DNA of 64,000 nt from Rosistilla oblonga (lineage in GTDB: Bacteria > Planctomycetota > Planctomycetia > Pirellulales > Pirellulaceae): positions 4,285,339-4,349,338 of the forward strand of contig NZ_CP036292.1 in the NCBI RefSeq assembly GCF_007751715.1. The letters run 5' to 3'. Shown piece by piece: positions 27,027 through 36,671 of the stretch; the first letter of the stretch is position 1, and each line of letters starts with the position of its first letter. Made by a program: the position numbers and the translations under genes. A model generated the notes under the pieces. It had not been told where the DNA came from. It saw only the letters and a program-made list of their open reading frames with translations, and searched no databases.

Positions 27027-28799
27027 CTACAGGCTGCGCAGGAAGGTCAGCAGATCTTCGAGGTCGGGTTGAGAGAGCGGTTTAGAGAGGGTGTGCTTGT
27101 GCTCGGTGAAGACAGCTTCTAACGATTCGGCTCGCAGGTCGTGGAAGTAGCGTGGGCCGCGCTGGCCGACGCCCAACAGCGATGGCGGGTTGAAGCGGGT
27201 GTGGCCGAGTTCGTCTTCGAGCCCGACGTCGTACAATTCCGCTGAGGTGTATTTGCTGCCGGCGTGGCAATCGTTGCAGCCTTGGCGTTGGAAGATCGCT
27301 TGGCCGCGCGCGATCGATTCGCCGACTTCGGGAATCGATGCGTCGACGACCGGTGGCGGTGGGACCAACGATTCCAGAAACGCTGTTAGCTGAGTCACCT
27401 GTTCGCCGGTGAGCTTATTGTGCCCCTGCATCGTCGTGCGGACGGTCCGCTGCAGTTGAGCCTCCAACTTTGCGTCGGCACCGATCCAGCCGAAGGGAGC
27501 CGTATCGGCGCGGCCCAGCAGCGAGAGCACTCGTTTGGGCGAGGTGTACGCGCCGTCGCTGAGATTATCCGCTCGTTCGTTCACCGCGTGGCCGCCGGGA
27601 TGACAACTGGAACAACTCATCCAACCGTCGTGGGCCAGCGACGCGTTGTGAAACAGACGTTCGCCGAGTTCGGCCGTCGTTGGAGTCCAGCCTTCCGACA
27701 AGCGAACTGTTTTCAATACGCTTCGCTCGCCGATGTCGATCTGGGTCAACGAATCGTCCAAACGATTGACGACCCAACCGGTCTTGCCGCGGCTATCGAC
27801 AGCAACCGCTACGGGATTGATGCCGACGGGCAGCCGCGCTAATTCGTAAAACTCTTCGTGTCCGATCGCTACTTCGTTCGCTCCGCCCAACGGAACGATA
27901 ACGATCCCGTCGACGGTGCAGACGAGATCGTTCGGATCGGCGCCTCCCTGCCCAACAATCCCGATCGGATCGATGTGCCCATCTTTGTAGAAATTCTCTT
28001 CGTCGGCTTCCATCACACGGCCGCGGTCCAACCAACGCAGATCGTTGGAAACCATCATGCCCCAGTGGATGTCGTTGTTCGATGATTGGGCGGCGGAGTT
28101 GAGCATCTGGTGCGAAACGATCAACCGCTTGCCGTCGGGATCGTCGACCATCCCGCGGATCCGATGCCCGTAGAATTCGATCTGGCGGAGTTGTTCCCCG
28201 GTCGACGCGTCCAAGTAGGCGATCTGGCTGCCAAACGCATCGACTGCCAACACGACGTTCTCCGGCTGCAACAACCGCAGTGTCTTGGGAGAGAAGTTTA
28301 GATTCTGAGTCCAGACCGGACGCGCCGGTTCGTCGATTGCGGGGCGAGCCACACATGTCACCTGACGACTCCACAGCCCCGCCACCAACAACTGGTTCGC
28401 TTCGCCAGCGATCACCGAAACGGGACTTCTCACACAATCGATCGTCGACTTGGCGATCAGCTTGCCAGCTTCCAGATCGATCTCGATCAAACGGTCACCC
28501 GCGGTATCAACCGCCCAAGCAGTCCCGCCAGGCAGGCGTTCGATCGCTGTTAGGTCGCCCCCGACAGTCAAGCGGGTTTTGACCGCTCCACTCGTGCTGT
28601 CCAACGCCAACACCTCGCCGCTGCGTTGGCAAACGACCAGCAACGTTTGGTCGTTGTCGAAGAAACAGGCATCGACTGGGCGAAGCGGCTGAGCGGCCTC
28701 GCTAGCACCAGCGAATCCAGCAACAACCAACAAAAACGTTCCGATCAAACGCGGGAGAAATCGGCAACGAGCGAGGGTGGGGAGAGAATCGCAGCGCAT
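27027..28799 (-). CDS. Secreted beta-propeller protein with two c-type haem sites
   Basis: A 590-residue protein with a signal peptide (LIGTFLLVVAGFAGASEA). Residues about 40-380 form a YVTN/NHL-like propeller (VCQRSGEVLALDSTSGAV and similar blades). The C-terminal part has two CxxCH motifs: CSSCH (Cys396) and CNDCH (Cys508). FNPPSLLGVGQRGPRYFHDLRA matches the di-haem cytochrome c peroxidase/MauG-like family tail. It likely transfers electrons or oxidises a substrate in the periplasm. It is separated from the upstream lipoprotein gene by a terminator, so probably has its own promoter. Confidence 0.87.
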   Translation of the reverse strand: MRCDSLPTLARCRFLPRLIGTFLLVVAGFAGASEAAQPLRPVDACFFDNDQTLLVVCQRSGEVLALDSTSGAVKTRLTVGGDLTAIERLPGGTAWAVDTAGDRLIEIDLEAGKLIAKSTIDCVRSPVSVIAGEANQLLVAGLWSRQVTCVARPAIDEPARPVWTQNLNFSPKTLRLLQPENVVLAVDAFGSQIAYLDASTGEQLRQIEFYGHRIRGMVDDPDGKRLIVSHQMLNSAAQSSNNDIHWGMMVSNDLRWLDRGRVMEADEENFYKDGHIDPIGIVGQGGADPNDLVCTVDGIVIVPLGGANEVAIGHEEFYELARLPVGINPVAVAVDSRGKTGWVVNRLDDSLTQIDIGERSVLKTVRLSEGWTPTTAELGERLFHNASLAHDGWMSCSSCHPGGHAVNERADNLSDGAYTSPKRVLSLLGRADTAPFGWIGADAKLEAQLQRTVRTTMQGHNKLTGEQVTQLTAFLESLVPPPPVVDASIPEVGESIARGQAIFQRQGCNDCHAGSKYTSAELYDVGLEDELGHTRFNPPSLLGVGQRGPRYFHDLRAESLEAVFTEHKHTLSKPLSQPDLEDLLTFLRSL

Positions 28800-28903
28800 T
28801 GAGAGGTTCCAATTCGATTCCAGACGGGGGGCAACGTTTGCGATATTTTAGCAAATTAGCGGCGGAAACCATACCACAACCTGCCGCGCAAACAGGGGGA
28901 ACT

Positions 28904-28938
28904 CATTTTCGGCGTTCGAGCAAGCCGAACGCCGAAAA
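28904..28938 (-). terminator. Intrinsic terminator of the lipoprotein gene
   Basis: A perfect 14-bp inverted repeat ATTTTCGGCGTTCG / CGAACGCCGAAAAT with a 7-base loop. It lies 57 bases downstream of the minus-strand lipoprotein stop codon. The U-run is the distal end of the stem itself. Its symmetry would let it act in either direction. Confidence 0.75.
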
Positions 28939-28994
28939 TCACCCTGCCCCTCATTTCTCTGAAATCACGCTACCGATCAAGTCAACGCTCCGAT

Positions 28995-29450
28995 TTAGCG
29001 TTTGGACTTGGAATCCAGTGAGATGTCGAAGTCGTTGTCGCCAGCGACTACCTCGATCGCGATCTCGCTGGTCCCGACGTCCTGATAATGCATGGGGATC
29101 TCGACCACGTTGGCGGCCGCCTGTGGATCGGTCGGCTTGCCATCGGGGCCAACTTCCACGGCGATCGGCATTACCGCGACAAGATATTTGCCAGGGGTGC
29201 AGGAGAGCGTGTAAGTCCCGTCGGCGGCCAGTTCCGCTCCGCCGCTAGCTCCCGATTCGGACAACAAGAGGATGTTGCCGCTGCCGAGAGGTTGATCATC
29301 GAGCGAGACGAACCCCGAGACGGTGCCGGTTCGTGGATCGCTGTCGTCGCACCCCAGAGTAAGCTGCAGCCCCAGCGACAAAGCCAGCAGGCTCGCAGCG
29401 TTGAAAAATTTGGCAACCGTCGATCGTGATTGGTTTGGATAGGATGTCAT
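28995..29450 (-). CDS. Lipoprotein with a carboxypeptidase-regulatory-like domain
   Basis: A 151-residue protein with lipobox LTLGC (Cys about 34) after a hydrophobic stretch, so it is a predicted lipoprotein. The mature part starts GTVSGFVSLDDQPLGSGNILL, the beginning of a transthyretin-like (CarboxypepD_reg) fold common in small planctomycete lipoproteins. Such genes often follow a DUF1559 gene, as here (122 bases downstream of it). A perfect 9-bp hairpin (29516-29545) lies between the two genes. Function unknown; perhaps it helps assemble the DUF1559 protein. Confidence 0.8.
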   Translation of the reverse strand: MTSYPNQSRSTVAKFFNAASLLALSLGLQLTLGCDDSDPRTGTVSGFVSLDDQPLGSGNILLLSESGASGGAELAADGTYTLSCTPGKYLVAVMPIAVEVGPDGKPTDPQAAANVVEIPMHYQDVGTSEIAIEVVAGDNDFDISLDSKSKR

Positions 29451-29572
29451 TGAGTTTTACGTTGTCCAAGAAATCGTCAAAAGGAAGCGAGGCGGATCGG
29501 TTCCACCATCGCTTGCAGCAGGCGAACGCAAACGTCCGCCTGCTGTTGAGAGAGGAGGGTTAGCAAGCCGGT

Positions 29573-30568
29573 TTAGAACACGTCGCCGGGGATCACGTTG
29601 CCATCGTCGCGGATGCAAAGGTTCCGCAGGACCAGGAATTCCATGGTCTCGGACAGAAATCCGACTCCACCATCACCACGCGTGACCTGGACACCGCCGG
29701 GATGCATCGAATGCAAAGCGTTGTTGACACCGTCGCGGTGGTTCCCGCCCGATCCGCTCAGTTGCAGCGTTGTACCGATCGGGTAACGCAGCGAGGTGAT
29801 CTGCCGGCAATATGGGTTGGCACTCCACATGTAGCTTGTGCCGTTGTTGGGCGGAGTCGTGCTGGCAGCCGAACCGGCCCAAGCACCCCATTCTGCGGAT
29901 GTGCGAATTTCAATTCGCGCTCCTGCTGCGGTCTCGCCCCACGACGACGATTCGCCGATCACAACAGTATTGCTGAGCCCATCGGTCAGATCGCGAAAGC
30001 GAACGGTGTCGTTTGGAATCATCGTACCGTTGGCACACGCGTATCCTTGGCCGCCGCTGATGCAGCGTCCCGCGCCGGTCGGATCGCTGCTGTTGGTGGC
30101 ACTGGTCGGCGCCCCAGCGATACCGATATATGACATCGTTGACATCTTGACGGTGTTCCCGGAAGTGACTCGCAGGTGCATCGGCGTCGCAGCACTCGAT
30201 GGGCACCAGAACATGTCGGGTGTCCAGTTATCGACGACGGCAGCATTTACTCCGTTGACGTCAAAGCCGTTCGGAAGGCCGATAGCCAATTGGTCGTAAA
30301 CCGTTTGTTGTTCCACGAATGGTAGGACCGGAACTGTCCAGCCTTGGATCAGGAAGCCAAGCGAACCGATCGGCAGCGAACGATTGATGTCGTGATAGTT
30401 GTGCAACGCCAATCCGATCTGCTTCAGATTGTTGGAACACTGCATCCGGCGAGCCGCTTCACGAGCCGCTTGGACCGCGGGGAGCAACAGACCAACCAAG
30501 ATCCCAATGATCGCGATCACGACGAGAAGTTCGACGAGCGTAAAGCCCCTACTAGAATTGCGGCGCAT
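29573..30568 (-). CDS. DUF1559 pseudopilin-like protein with prepilin N-terminus
   Basis: A 331-residue protein from ATG 30568, chosen over 30712 because AAGGAA lies 6 bases upstream and the type IV prepilin signal then sits at the N-terminus. The signal is [35 protein letters not shown], a prepilin peptidase site after Gly followed by the hydrophobic helix. [16 protein letters not shown] begins the DUF1559 domain, and the C-terminus ends in the usual [10 protein letters not shown]. These proteins are greatly expanded in planctomycetes and probably form surface or T2SS-like pseudopili. It precedes the small lipoprotein gene. Confidence 0.92.
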   Translation of the reverse strand: MRRNSSRGFTLVELLVVIAIIGILVGLLLPAVQAAREAARRMQCSNNLKQIGLALHNYHDINRSLPIGSLGFLIQGWTVPVLPFVEQQTVYDQLAIGLPNGFDVNGVNAAVVDNWTPDMFWCPSSAATPMHLRVTSGNTVKMSTMSYIGIAGAPTSATNSSDPTGAGRCISGGQGYACANGTMIPNDTVRFRDLTDGLSNTVVIGESSSWGETAAGARIEIRTSAEWGAWAGSAASTTPPNNGTSYMWSANPYCRQITSLRYPIGTTLQLSGSGGNHRDGVNNALHSMHPGGVQVTRGDGGVGFLSETMEFLVLRNLCIRDDGNVIPGDVF

Positions 30569-30834
30569 GGCAATTTCCTTGCGTAAAATGGAGTAAATAT
30601 CAACTAACGGGAACGGAAGGGAACGTTTCCAACAGGAGCATTCCGACAAAAAGCAACTCGCAAAAATTGCGAGCCAATCAAAACTCGACGCCAACACAAC
30701 ACTTCGTTGCACAGACGCGAAAGAGTCTAAAACGGAGGCGGGGCCCCGTCGCCACCGAAAGATCGCGACAGGGATTCAAATTTGTGAGCGTTTCAATAAC
30801 GCAAGGAGGAGGGATTTCAGCCGACGTTAACGAC

Positions 30835-32283
30835 CTAAGCGATGATCTGATCGATCGGTCTCCCGTGATCGATCTCGAGTCGTTTACGGCCGGGGATTTC
30901 AAGTTTGCGGGAATCGAGGCCCAGCTGTTTCAGGATCGTGGCATGGACGTCGGTCACATAATGGCGATCCTCGACGGCATGGAACCCGATCTCGTCGGTC
31001 GCACCGTGCACGACGCCCCGCTTCAGTCCACCACCGGCCATCCAAACGGAGAAGCCATAGATGTGGTGATCGCGGCCGTCGCTTCCTTGCGAACCAGGAG
31101 TGCGACCGAACTCGGTGGCGAAGACGACAAGCGTTTCATCCAACAGTCCACGCTGTTCGAGATCTTCCAACAGACCTCCGATCGGTTGGTCGACGGCGAG
31201 CGAATTTTTGGTGTGGTTGGCCTCCAACTTGCCGTGCGCGTCCCATGCTCCCGCACCGCCACCGCCGTGCTGGATCTGGATAAAGCGGACGCCCTGCTCG
31301 ACCAGCCGCCGAGCACCAAGCAACTGCATGCCAAACTCGCGCGAGTGCGGTTTGTCGATTCCATACATCGCTTGCGTCTGAGCCGTCTCTTGCGAGAAAT
31401 CGACGACGTCGGGAATCGAACTCTGCATCCGGAAGGCAAGCTCATACGAAGCGATTCGGGCAGCCATCGCGGGATCGTTCGGGTATTCCAACTGACGTCG
31501 ATTGTTGAGTCGTTGGATCAGGTCCTGGCCAATCTCTTGCGACGACCGCGCGAACGGACGCTCTGGGCTGCTGAAGTCCAAAGGATTGTCGGGGTCGACG
31601 CGCATCGGGACCGCGTCGTGCGCGGGCCCAAGATAATGGCCGTCCCGTTTGTTCCAATACTCCCGCTTACCGATCGAAATGAATTGCGGCAGGTTCTCGT
31701 TCAGCGACCCCAAGCCGTAATGGACCCATGCACCCAGCGTCGGATAATTTCCATCGTTCAGATGGCGGCCCGAGTGGAATTGCGTTTGGGCACCGTGGTT
31801 GCTGTCGGTCGTATACATCGACCGCACGACCGCCAACTTATCGACGTGTTTGGCGATGTGCGGGAACCAATCGCTGACCTCGATCCCGCTTTCGCCATGT
31901 TTCTTGAATCCCTTCTGCAGCGGATAGAGTTTGTTGCGTTGGTTCCCGTTGCCATCGGGAGCGGCAACGCGGGCCAGAGCGAGTTTCTCGGGATCTTGAG
32001 TCTCGGCAAACGGCGTTTCGGAAATGGTTTTGCCGGCATATTTCGTCAACATCGGCTTCGGATCGAAGCTCTCCATCTGGCTGACGCCGCCATTCATAAA
32101 CAACCAGATCACGCTCTTCGCTTTGGGCGGCATGTGAGGCTCGCCCGTCGGCGGTGCCCAGGCTGCGCCGTGGCCGCGCGCTTCGCGTTGCAGCATCGCT
32201 CCCAAAGCCAAACCGGTAAACCCCATGCCCATATCGGCAAGAAACGTACGACGTGGCGCATGGCCGTTGAACAACTTATTCAT
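30835..32283 (-). CDS. DUF1501-family (sulfatase-fold) Tat-exported protein
   Basis: A 482-residue protein of the DUF1501 family, related in fold to alkaline phosphatases and sulfatases. The N-terminus has a twin-arginine motif ([19 protein letters not shown]). Diagnostic pieces are [32 protein letters not shown], and near the C-terminus [14 protein letters not shown] and [17 protein letters not shown]. It is paired 30 bases downstream of the DUF1549/DUF1553 gene, the standard planctomycete arrangement. The pair is thought to act on polysaccharides or sulfated compounds at the cell surface; exact activity unknown. Confidence 0.93.
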   Translation of the reverse strand: MNKLFNGHAPRRTFLADMGMGFTGLALGAMLQREARGHGAAWAPPTGEPHMPPKAKSVIWLFMNGGVSQMESFDPKPMLTKYAGKTISETPFAETQDPEKLALARVAAPDGNGNQRNKLYPLQKGFKKHGESGIEVSDWFPHIAKHVDKLAVVRSMYTTDSNHGAQTQFHSGRHLNDGNYPTLGAWVHYGLGSLNENLPQFISIGKREYWNKRDGHYLGPAHDAVPMRVDPDNPLDFSSPERPFARSSQEIGQDLIQRLNNRRQLEYPNDPAMAARIASYELAFRMQSSIPDVVDFSQETAQTQAMYGIDKPHSREFGMQLLGARRLVEQGVRFIQIQHGGGGAGAWDAHGKLEANHTKNSLAVDQPIGGLLEDLEQRGLLDETLVVFATEFGRTPGSQGSDGRDHHIYGFSVWMAGGGLKRGVVHGATDEIGFHAVEDRHYVTDVHATILKQLGLDSRKLEIPGRKRLEIDHGRPIDQIIA

Positions 32284-32313
32284 ATCTAATTGTCCTCTCT
32301 CGATAGACGCCGG

Positions 32314-35300
32314 CTAACGCAGCGTGACAAAGTCGTTGTGGTTGATGATCGCCCAGATCAAGTTCCCGCGGGCCGAATCGTCGCTTCCCTCGGGCAATTC
32401 ACGCCAGGCGGTCAACGCCGATTGGCAGTCGTCGATTTCTTGAGCTGTCGGCTGAATTCCCAACAGCAACAGGAAGGCCTGTCGAACAAAGGCCTCGTCG
32501 TCAGGATGGTCGGCCGCGATCGTGCTGGCGATCTGTTGCGACGATTCGAGCACCAGACCGCTGTTCGAAAGCGCGAGCGCTTGTTGCGGTACGATGCTTT
32601 GTTCGCGCTGGTAACACTCGGCCACCGACGCTTCGTCGAACGTGCTCAACAGCAGGTTCTTCTCGTTGTTGCTATGGAAGAAGTACAAGCTGCGGCGATG
32701 CGATTTGTCTTGATCGGCGGGGAGCACCGACGGTCCGCCCATCGTATCGTCGAGCGTTCCAGCAACAGCCAGAACGGCGTCGCGAACCGCTTGCGATTCC
32801 AGCCGGATCGGGACTCTTCGCCACCAATGCTGGTTGTCGGGATCTTTTGCCAGTTGGTCATCCATTCCGCTCAGCGAGGAGTCCATGCGATAGGTGCTCG
32901 AGAGGACGATCAAGCGATGCAAATGCTTCATGTTCCAGCCGCTATCGATAAGTTCCGAAGCGAGCCAGTCGAGCAGTTCAGGATGTGTCGGGGCGTTCCC
33001 GTTGCGACCAAAATCGAACGTCGAAGCGACCAACGGCTGTCCCAAGTGCCGCGTCCAAATGTGATTCGCAGCAACGCGAGCTGTCAGCGGATTGCGAGGA
33101 TCGGTGATCCAACGGGCCAGCGCCGCGCGGCGCCCCGTACTCTGCTGAGGGAACTCGACATCGGGATCGTCTCTGCCCGTAAATTGGAAGCGGGTGGCGG
33201 TCCATTTCGCTCCCTTCAGCTGCGTGAATTGATCCGAATCCTTGACCTCCGCTTTCAGCGACGCCTCCGCTTTGGCAAGTGCCTCTTTCGCGGTGGCCAG
33301 CTTCTTTTCAGCCGCCTTCAATTTGTCGGCGGTCGCTCGTGCAACAGCTACCTGTTCCGCCGTCACCGTCGATCGTGCCTTCGCAACCGCGTGTGCACGT
33401 TCCGCCCGAATCGCTGCGACCGCTTGCTCGCGGATCGCCGCATCGTCGTTGGAATCCCAAGCGGTTCGCATCGCCAAGGCGCGGGCTTGCACGCTTTCCA
33501 GATCGGCCTTGCCGACAGCGGCCTGGGCCTTCGCGATCGCCAGTTCGAACTCCGCCGCGACCACGGGATCGACACTCGTCGCTCCGCTGGAGTCGCGTAG
33601 CTTCACGTCGCCGGGCAACGCGGAGAGCTTGAATTCCGAGATCGATGCGATCGCGTCAAAGGTGATCAACTGCAGCGCACCATCCACCCGAGCCAAAGGC
33701 GTCCGGAAAGCGATCAGCGGTTTGTCGTTTAACGATGCGTTGATCAGGTTGCCGCGAACCTGAACTCGCAGCGTGTAATCGGTGTCCAGCTGGATATCAG
33801 CTGCCGATCTTCCATCGCCAGGATACTTCGACTTGCCGTTTTCGAGAAACGAAGCCTGAACCTTGGGACCGCCAGCGTGCCCGCTCGCATAGACCAATTG
33901 CCGCGATTCATTGATCGAGTCGTCCTCTGCGATCGGTGCATCGAATCCGATGCCAACCGTTCGCCAGCCGCCGGCTCCATGAATTTGGAAACGAATGCTG
34001 GCGTCAAAATCGCGTGGCGGATTCTGCATCAACTGCAGGACCGACCGCGTTTGGCCATCCTTCGTCTGTTCGACTCGACCTGGTTGATGGTTCCATTCGC
34101 CAGCCCCCTGTTTCCAGCGCGAGTCGTCGAGCGTCGCGAAATCTTCCACGATGGGAGTAAACGGCGTGGTCGATTCCTCGACGGGGCTGCTCCCTTCGGC
34201 CGACTTGCGTGCCTTTTCCAAAGCAGCTGTCGCTTTTTCAACTCGCGTCTGGCTCGCTTGCTGACGCTTTTTTGCGGCGGCAAGATGATCGTCTAACACC
34301 CAGGGACGGCGGGCCGGTTGCCAAGCTTCCGGTGGCAGATCGACGGGCTCAATCGTCAGCTCTTCAAACTCAAACATCTTCGGCACGCCGGGAGCGATCA
34401 CCGTCGATTTGTCGGGTTGAGCTTCGTCGCCGCGAATGAAGCGGTAGGTCGGCGCATCGACCAACGCATCGAAGACGCGCGGGATGCCATCCTTGTTGAC
34501 ATCCAATTCACCCGGCACGTTGTCCAAGCGAACCAGATAGGGCTCAAAAAATGCCCGCATCTTGTAGTAGTCGTCATGTCCGATCGGATCGAACTTGTGG
34601 TCGTGACACTTGGCGCAGTTCATCGTCAGGCCCAGCAAGCCCTTGCCGACATGTTCGACCGTTTGGTCCATCCAGGTGTGCCGGTTGAAGATGTAGAAGT
34701 TGCGAGCCAGAAATCCGGTGGCCCGCAGTTTGGCAGGGTCATCGGGAGCAAGCTCGTCGGCCGCCAACATCAAGCGAACCATCTCGTCGTAGGGAACGTC
34801 ATTGTTCAGCGATTCAACGATCCAATCGCGCCAGTGCCACATGTGCCGTTGGCTGTTTCGCAGTTGAGCATTCAGCCCCCACCAATCGCTATAACGCCAG
34901 TTGTCCATCCAGTGTCGCGCCCAACGCTCGCCATGACGTGGGTCGTCCAACAACCTGTCGACAGTTTTTTCGTACCAGTCCGAAGACGGATCGTTAACGA
35001 CCGCAGCGATCTCTTCGCTGCTGGGCGGCAGGCCGATCAGATCGAACGACAGCCGGCGCAGCAACAGGACACGCGAAGCTTCGGATTGTGGCGTCAGTTC
35101 ATTCTCTTGATGGCCTTGAGCAATCCAGGCGTCGATGGGATTGCGTCCCCAGTTCGCATCGTCGACCACTGGAACGTCGGGACGGGCGAGCGGTTGAAAC
35201 GACCAGTGCTGCGCGGGATCGGCTTCCGGTACCTCGTCGGCTGGCGAATCGGCTCCCGCCGCGATCCAGCGTTTCAGAAGGTCGACCTGTTCGGCCGAGA

Positions 35301-35619
35301 GCGGTTCGCCTTCGAATTCCGGCGGCATCCGCGAGCCCGGATCGGTGTCAGCCGTCCGCTCGACCAGCAGGTTAAATTCGGGATCCTCTTCCAAATCGAC
35401 AGCCGCACCCGAATCGCCACCTTGGCGCATAAAGGCACCGGTATCGAGTCGGAGGCCTCCTTCCTGCTTCAGCGCTCCGTGGCAAGCGTAACAACGCTCG
35501 CGAAGCAGCGGCTTGACTTCGGTTTCGTAGTCGACTTGGGTGTCGTCCGCGAAAAGACTCGCTTGAGCAACGACCGCAAGGCAGATGATCGTCGCGCAGA
35601 TTCGGCTAGGAAGCTTCAT
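32314..35619 (-). CDS. PSCyt1-DUF1549-DUF1553 secreted cytochrome-like protein
   Basis: A 1101-residue exported protein (signal peptide about 1-24). The PSCyt1 domain has a single haem motif CYACH (Cys43), followed by DPGSRMPPEF. DUF1549 (PSCyt2) follows with RRLSFDLIGLPPS, ERWARHWMDNWRYSDWWG and MNCAKCHDHKFDPI, a second CxxCH (CAKCH). A middle insert of about residues 450-780 is a concanavalin/LamG-like and coiled-coil stretch rich in Ala/Lys. The C-terminal DUF1553 region has LARWITDPRNPLTARVAANHIW and SNNEKNLLLSTFDEASV. It lies between the GntR regulator (11 bases upstream) and DUF1501 (30 bases downstream), so all three are probably one operon. Confidence 0.93.
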   Translation of the reverse strand: MKLPSRICATIICLAVVAQASLFADDTQVDYETEVKPLLRERCYACHGALKQEGGLRLDTGAFMRQGGDSGAAVDLEEDPEFNLLVERTADTDPGSRMPPEFEGEPLSAEQVDLLKRWIAAGADSPADEVPEADPAQHWSFQPLARPDVPVVDDANWGRNPIDAWIAQGHQENELTPQSEASRVLLLRRLSFDLIGLPPSSEEIAAVVNDPSSDWYEKTVDRLLDDPRHGERWARHWMDNWRYSDWWGLNAQLRNSQRHMWHWRDWIVESLNNDVPYDEMVRLMLAADELAPDDPAKLRATGFLARNFYIFNRHTWMDQTVEHVGKGLLGLTMNCAKCHDHKFDPIGHDDYYKMRAFFEPYLVRLDNVPGELDVNKDGIPRVFDALVDAPTYRFIRGDEAQPDKSTVIAPGVPKMFEFEELTIEPVDLPPEAWQPARRPWVLDDHLAAAKKRQQASQTRVEKATAALEKARKSAEGSSPVEESTTPFTPIVEDFATLDDSRWKQGAGEWNHQPGRVEQTKDGQTRSVLQLMQNPPRDFDASIRFQIHGAGGWRTVGIGFDAPIAEDDSINESRQLVYASGHAGGPKVQASFLENGKSKYPGDGRSAADIQLDTDYTLRVQVRGNLINASLNDKPLIAFRTPLARVDGALQLITFDAIASISEFKLSALPGDVKLRDSSGATSVDPVVAAEFELAIAKAQAAVGKADLESVQARALAMRTAWDSNDDAAIREQAVAAIRAERAHAVAKARSTVTAEQVAVARATADKLKAAEKKLATAKEALAKAEASLKAEVKDSDQFTQLKGAKWTATRFQFTGRDDPDVEFPQQSTGRRAALARWITDPRNPLTARVAANHIWTRHLGQPLVASTFDFGRNGNAPTHPELLDWLASELIDSGWNMKHLHRLIVLSSTYRMDSSLSGMDDQLAKDPDNQHWWRRVPIRLESQAVRDAVLAVAGTLDDTMGGPSVLPADQDKSHRRSLYFFHSNNEKNLLLSTFDEASVAECYQREQSIVPQQALALSNSGLVLESSQQIASTIAADHPDDEAFVRQAFLLLLGIQPTAQEIDDCQSALTAWRELPEGSDDSARGNLIWAIINHNDFVTLR

Positions 35620-35629
35620 GATTGCCTCT

Positions 35630-36514
35630 CTACTTAGGGGCGGTGGGCGGTGGGGCTTCGGTGGGTGGTTTCGTCATCAAGACGGGGTGGTTCGATCGGA
35701 TGTGGTGAGAAAGGGCCGCTTCGGCTGACGCCCAATCCTCGTCGAGTAACGCTTGCACCACATCGCGATGCTGTTTCAATGTTTCCAGGGCTGCCGATCG
35801 GTCGTTATCTTCCCAACGGAACAACAACCGGAAATACCGGCCCTGGCGTTCAAAGAAGTCGCGGATGTAGGCGTTCCCCGACGTCGCAACTAAATATTCG
35901 TGCAGCGATTCGTCGACGGGGACGCGGTCGGCTGCCGATGTCGGCGACGCATTGCGTTCGAGGATCGCTTGCAGTTGCTGGTTGTCCAGTCGCGGACGCG
36001 CCAACTGCAACGCTTTCAACTCCATCGCTTCGCGGACCTCGATAAACGCTTGCAAATCGTCTTGTCGGAACGGTCGCAAACGCCAACCGCGGCGCGGGAT
36101 ATGGTCCAACATCCCTTCGCCAGCTAATTGATGCAAAATGTTCCGGATCGCCGAACGGCTGAGCGAATATTTCTCCGCCGTCACCTCTTCGCGCAAATAA
36201 ACCGATTTTCCTTCGAGACTCAACAGCACCAAATCATCGGCGATCTTTTCCGACGGATCGGCTGGCGGCTTGGGAGCCTCGGTCAACTGGTCGAATTCTT
36301 TCAGGGCGTTGGCCAGCGGACAGGCTTCGAGCCGCCGGTTTGCACCCTTCCTCAGCAAACCCTCATCGATCAGGTCGGCAACCGCCGCCCGCACGGGAGT
36401 GAAGCTGACATTATATAGTTCCGCCAACGAATCGAGCGTCAGCTGCGCCGGGAGATCGCGTCCGGATCGCAGCCGTAGTGCTAGATCGTTTCGAATGAAA
36501 TCGGTGATCGACAT
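35630..36514 (-). CDS. GntR/FadR-type regulator with two N-terminal winged-helix segments
   Basis: A 294-residue regulator, longer than the usual 220-240 of FCD-type GntR proteins. Two winged-helix stretches are visible: about 24-58 ([20 protein letters not shown]) and about 104-148 ([18 protein letters not shown] then [11 protein letters not shown]). The helical FCD ligand domain spans about 152-275 with likely metal ligands in [12 protein letters not shown] and SHHIRSNH. It is divergent from the sugar-acid operon, and two palindromes lie in the 157 bases between them. It leads its own operon with DUF1549/1553 and DUF1501, suggesting one ligand controls both units. A weak ribosome site precedes the ATG. 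Confidence 0.88.
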   Translation of the reverse strand: MSITDFIRNDLALRLRSGRDLPAQLTLDSLAELYNVSFTPVRAAVADLIDEGLLRKGANRRLEACPLANALKEFDQLTEAPKPPADPSEKIADDLVLLSLEGKSVYLREEVTAEKYSLSRSAIRNILHQLAGEGMLDHIPRRGWRLRPFRQDDLQAFIEVREAMELKALQLARPRLDNQQLQAILERNASPTSAADRVPVDESLHEYLVATSGNAYIRDFFERQGRYFRLLFRWEDNDRSAALETLKQHRDVVQALLDEDWASAEAALSHHIRSNHPVLMTKPPTEAPPPTAPK

Positions 36515-36529
36515 ACTTCAGAACAATAC

Positions 36530-36545
36530 TTGTCATTGGTGACAA
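36530..36545. promoter_or_regulatory. Probable GntR operator 1
   Basis: A perfect inverted repeat TTGTCA-TTGG-TGACAA, 16 bases upstream of the regulator start, in the divergent promoter region. Confidence 0.6.
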
Positions 36546-36557
36546 ACGCAAGTAACA

Positions 36558-36568
36558 TTGTCAGACAA
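36558..36568. promoter_or_regulatory. Probable GntR operator 2
   Basis: A perfect palindrome TTGTCAGACAA, of the form typical for FadR-subfamily GntR operators (TTGTC-n-GACAA). Its centre is about 25 bases from that of operator 1. Confidence 0.68.
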
Positions 36569-36671
36569 AAACAAATTTAGTTCGTGCTCCCGGTGAAAAG
36601 ACTGTAAATTCCCGGTGAAGGATCCTTGAATGATATTAGCCTCGCAGGACTTTAGTAGCAGAAAAAACAAT

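Noticed and set aside
30667-32289. 540-codon plus-strand frame opposite DUF1501
   Set aside because: No domain, no ribosome site; the opposite strand encodes a full DUF1501 protein.
34318-35637. 439-codon plus-strand frame opposite the DUF1549/1553 gene
   Set aside because: Antisense of haem and DUF1549 motifs; not a plausible protein.
36630-36671. Start of the dehydratase at ATG 36630
   Set aside because: It has a good Shine-Dalgarno but the extra 14 residues ([14 protein letters not shown]) lie outside the family fold, which begins at MKITAIE; left as an alternative start.
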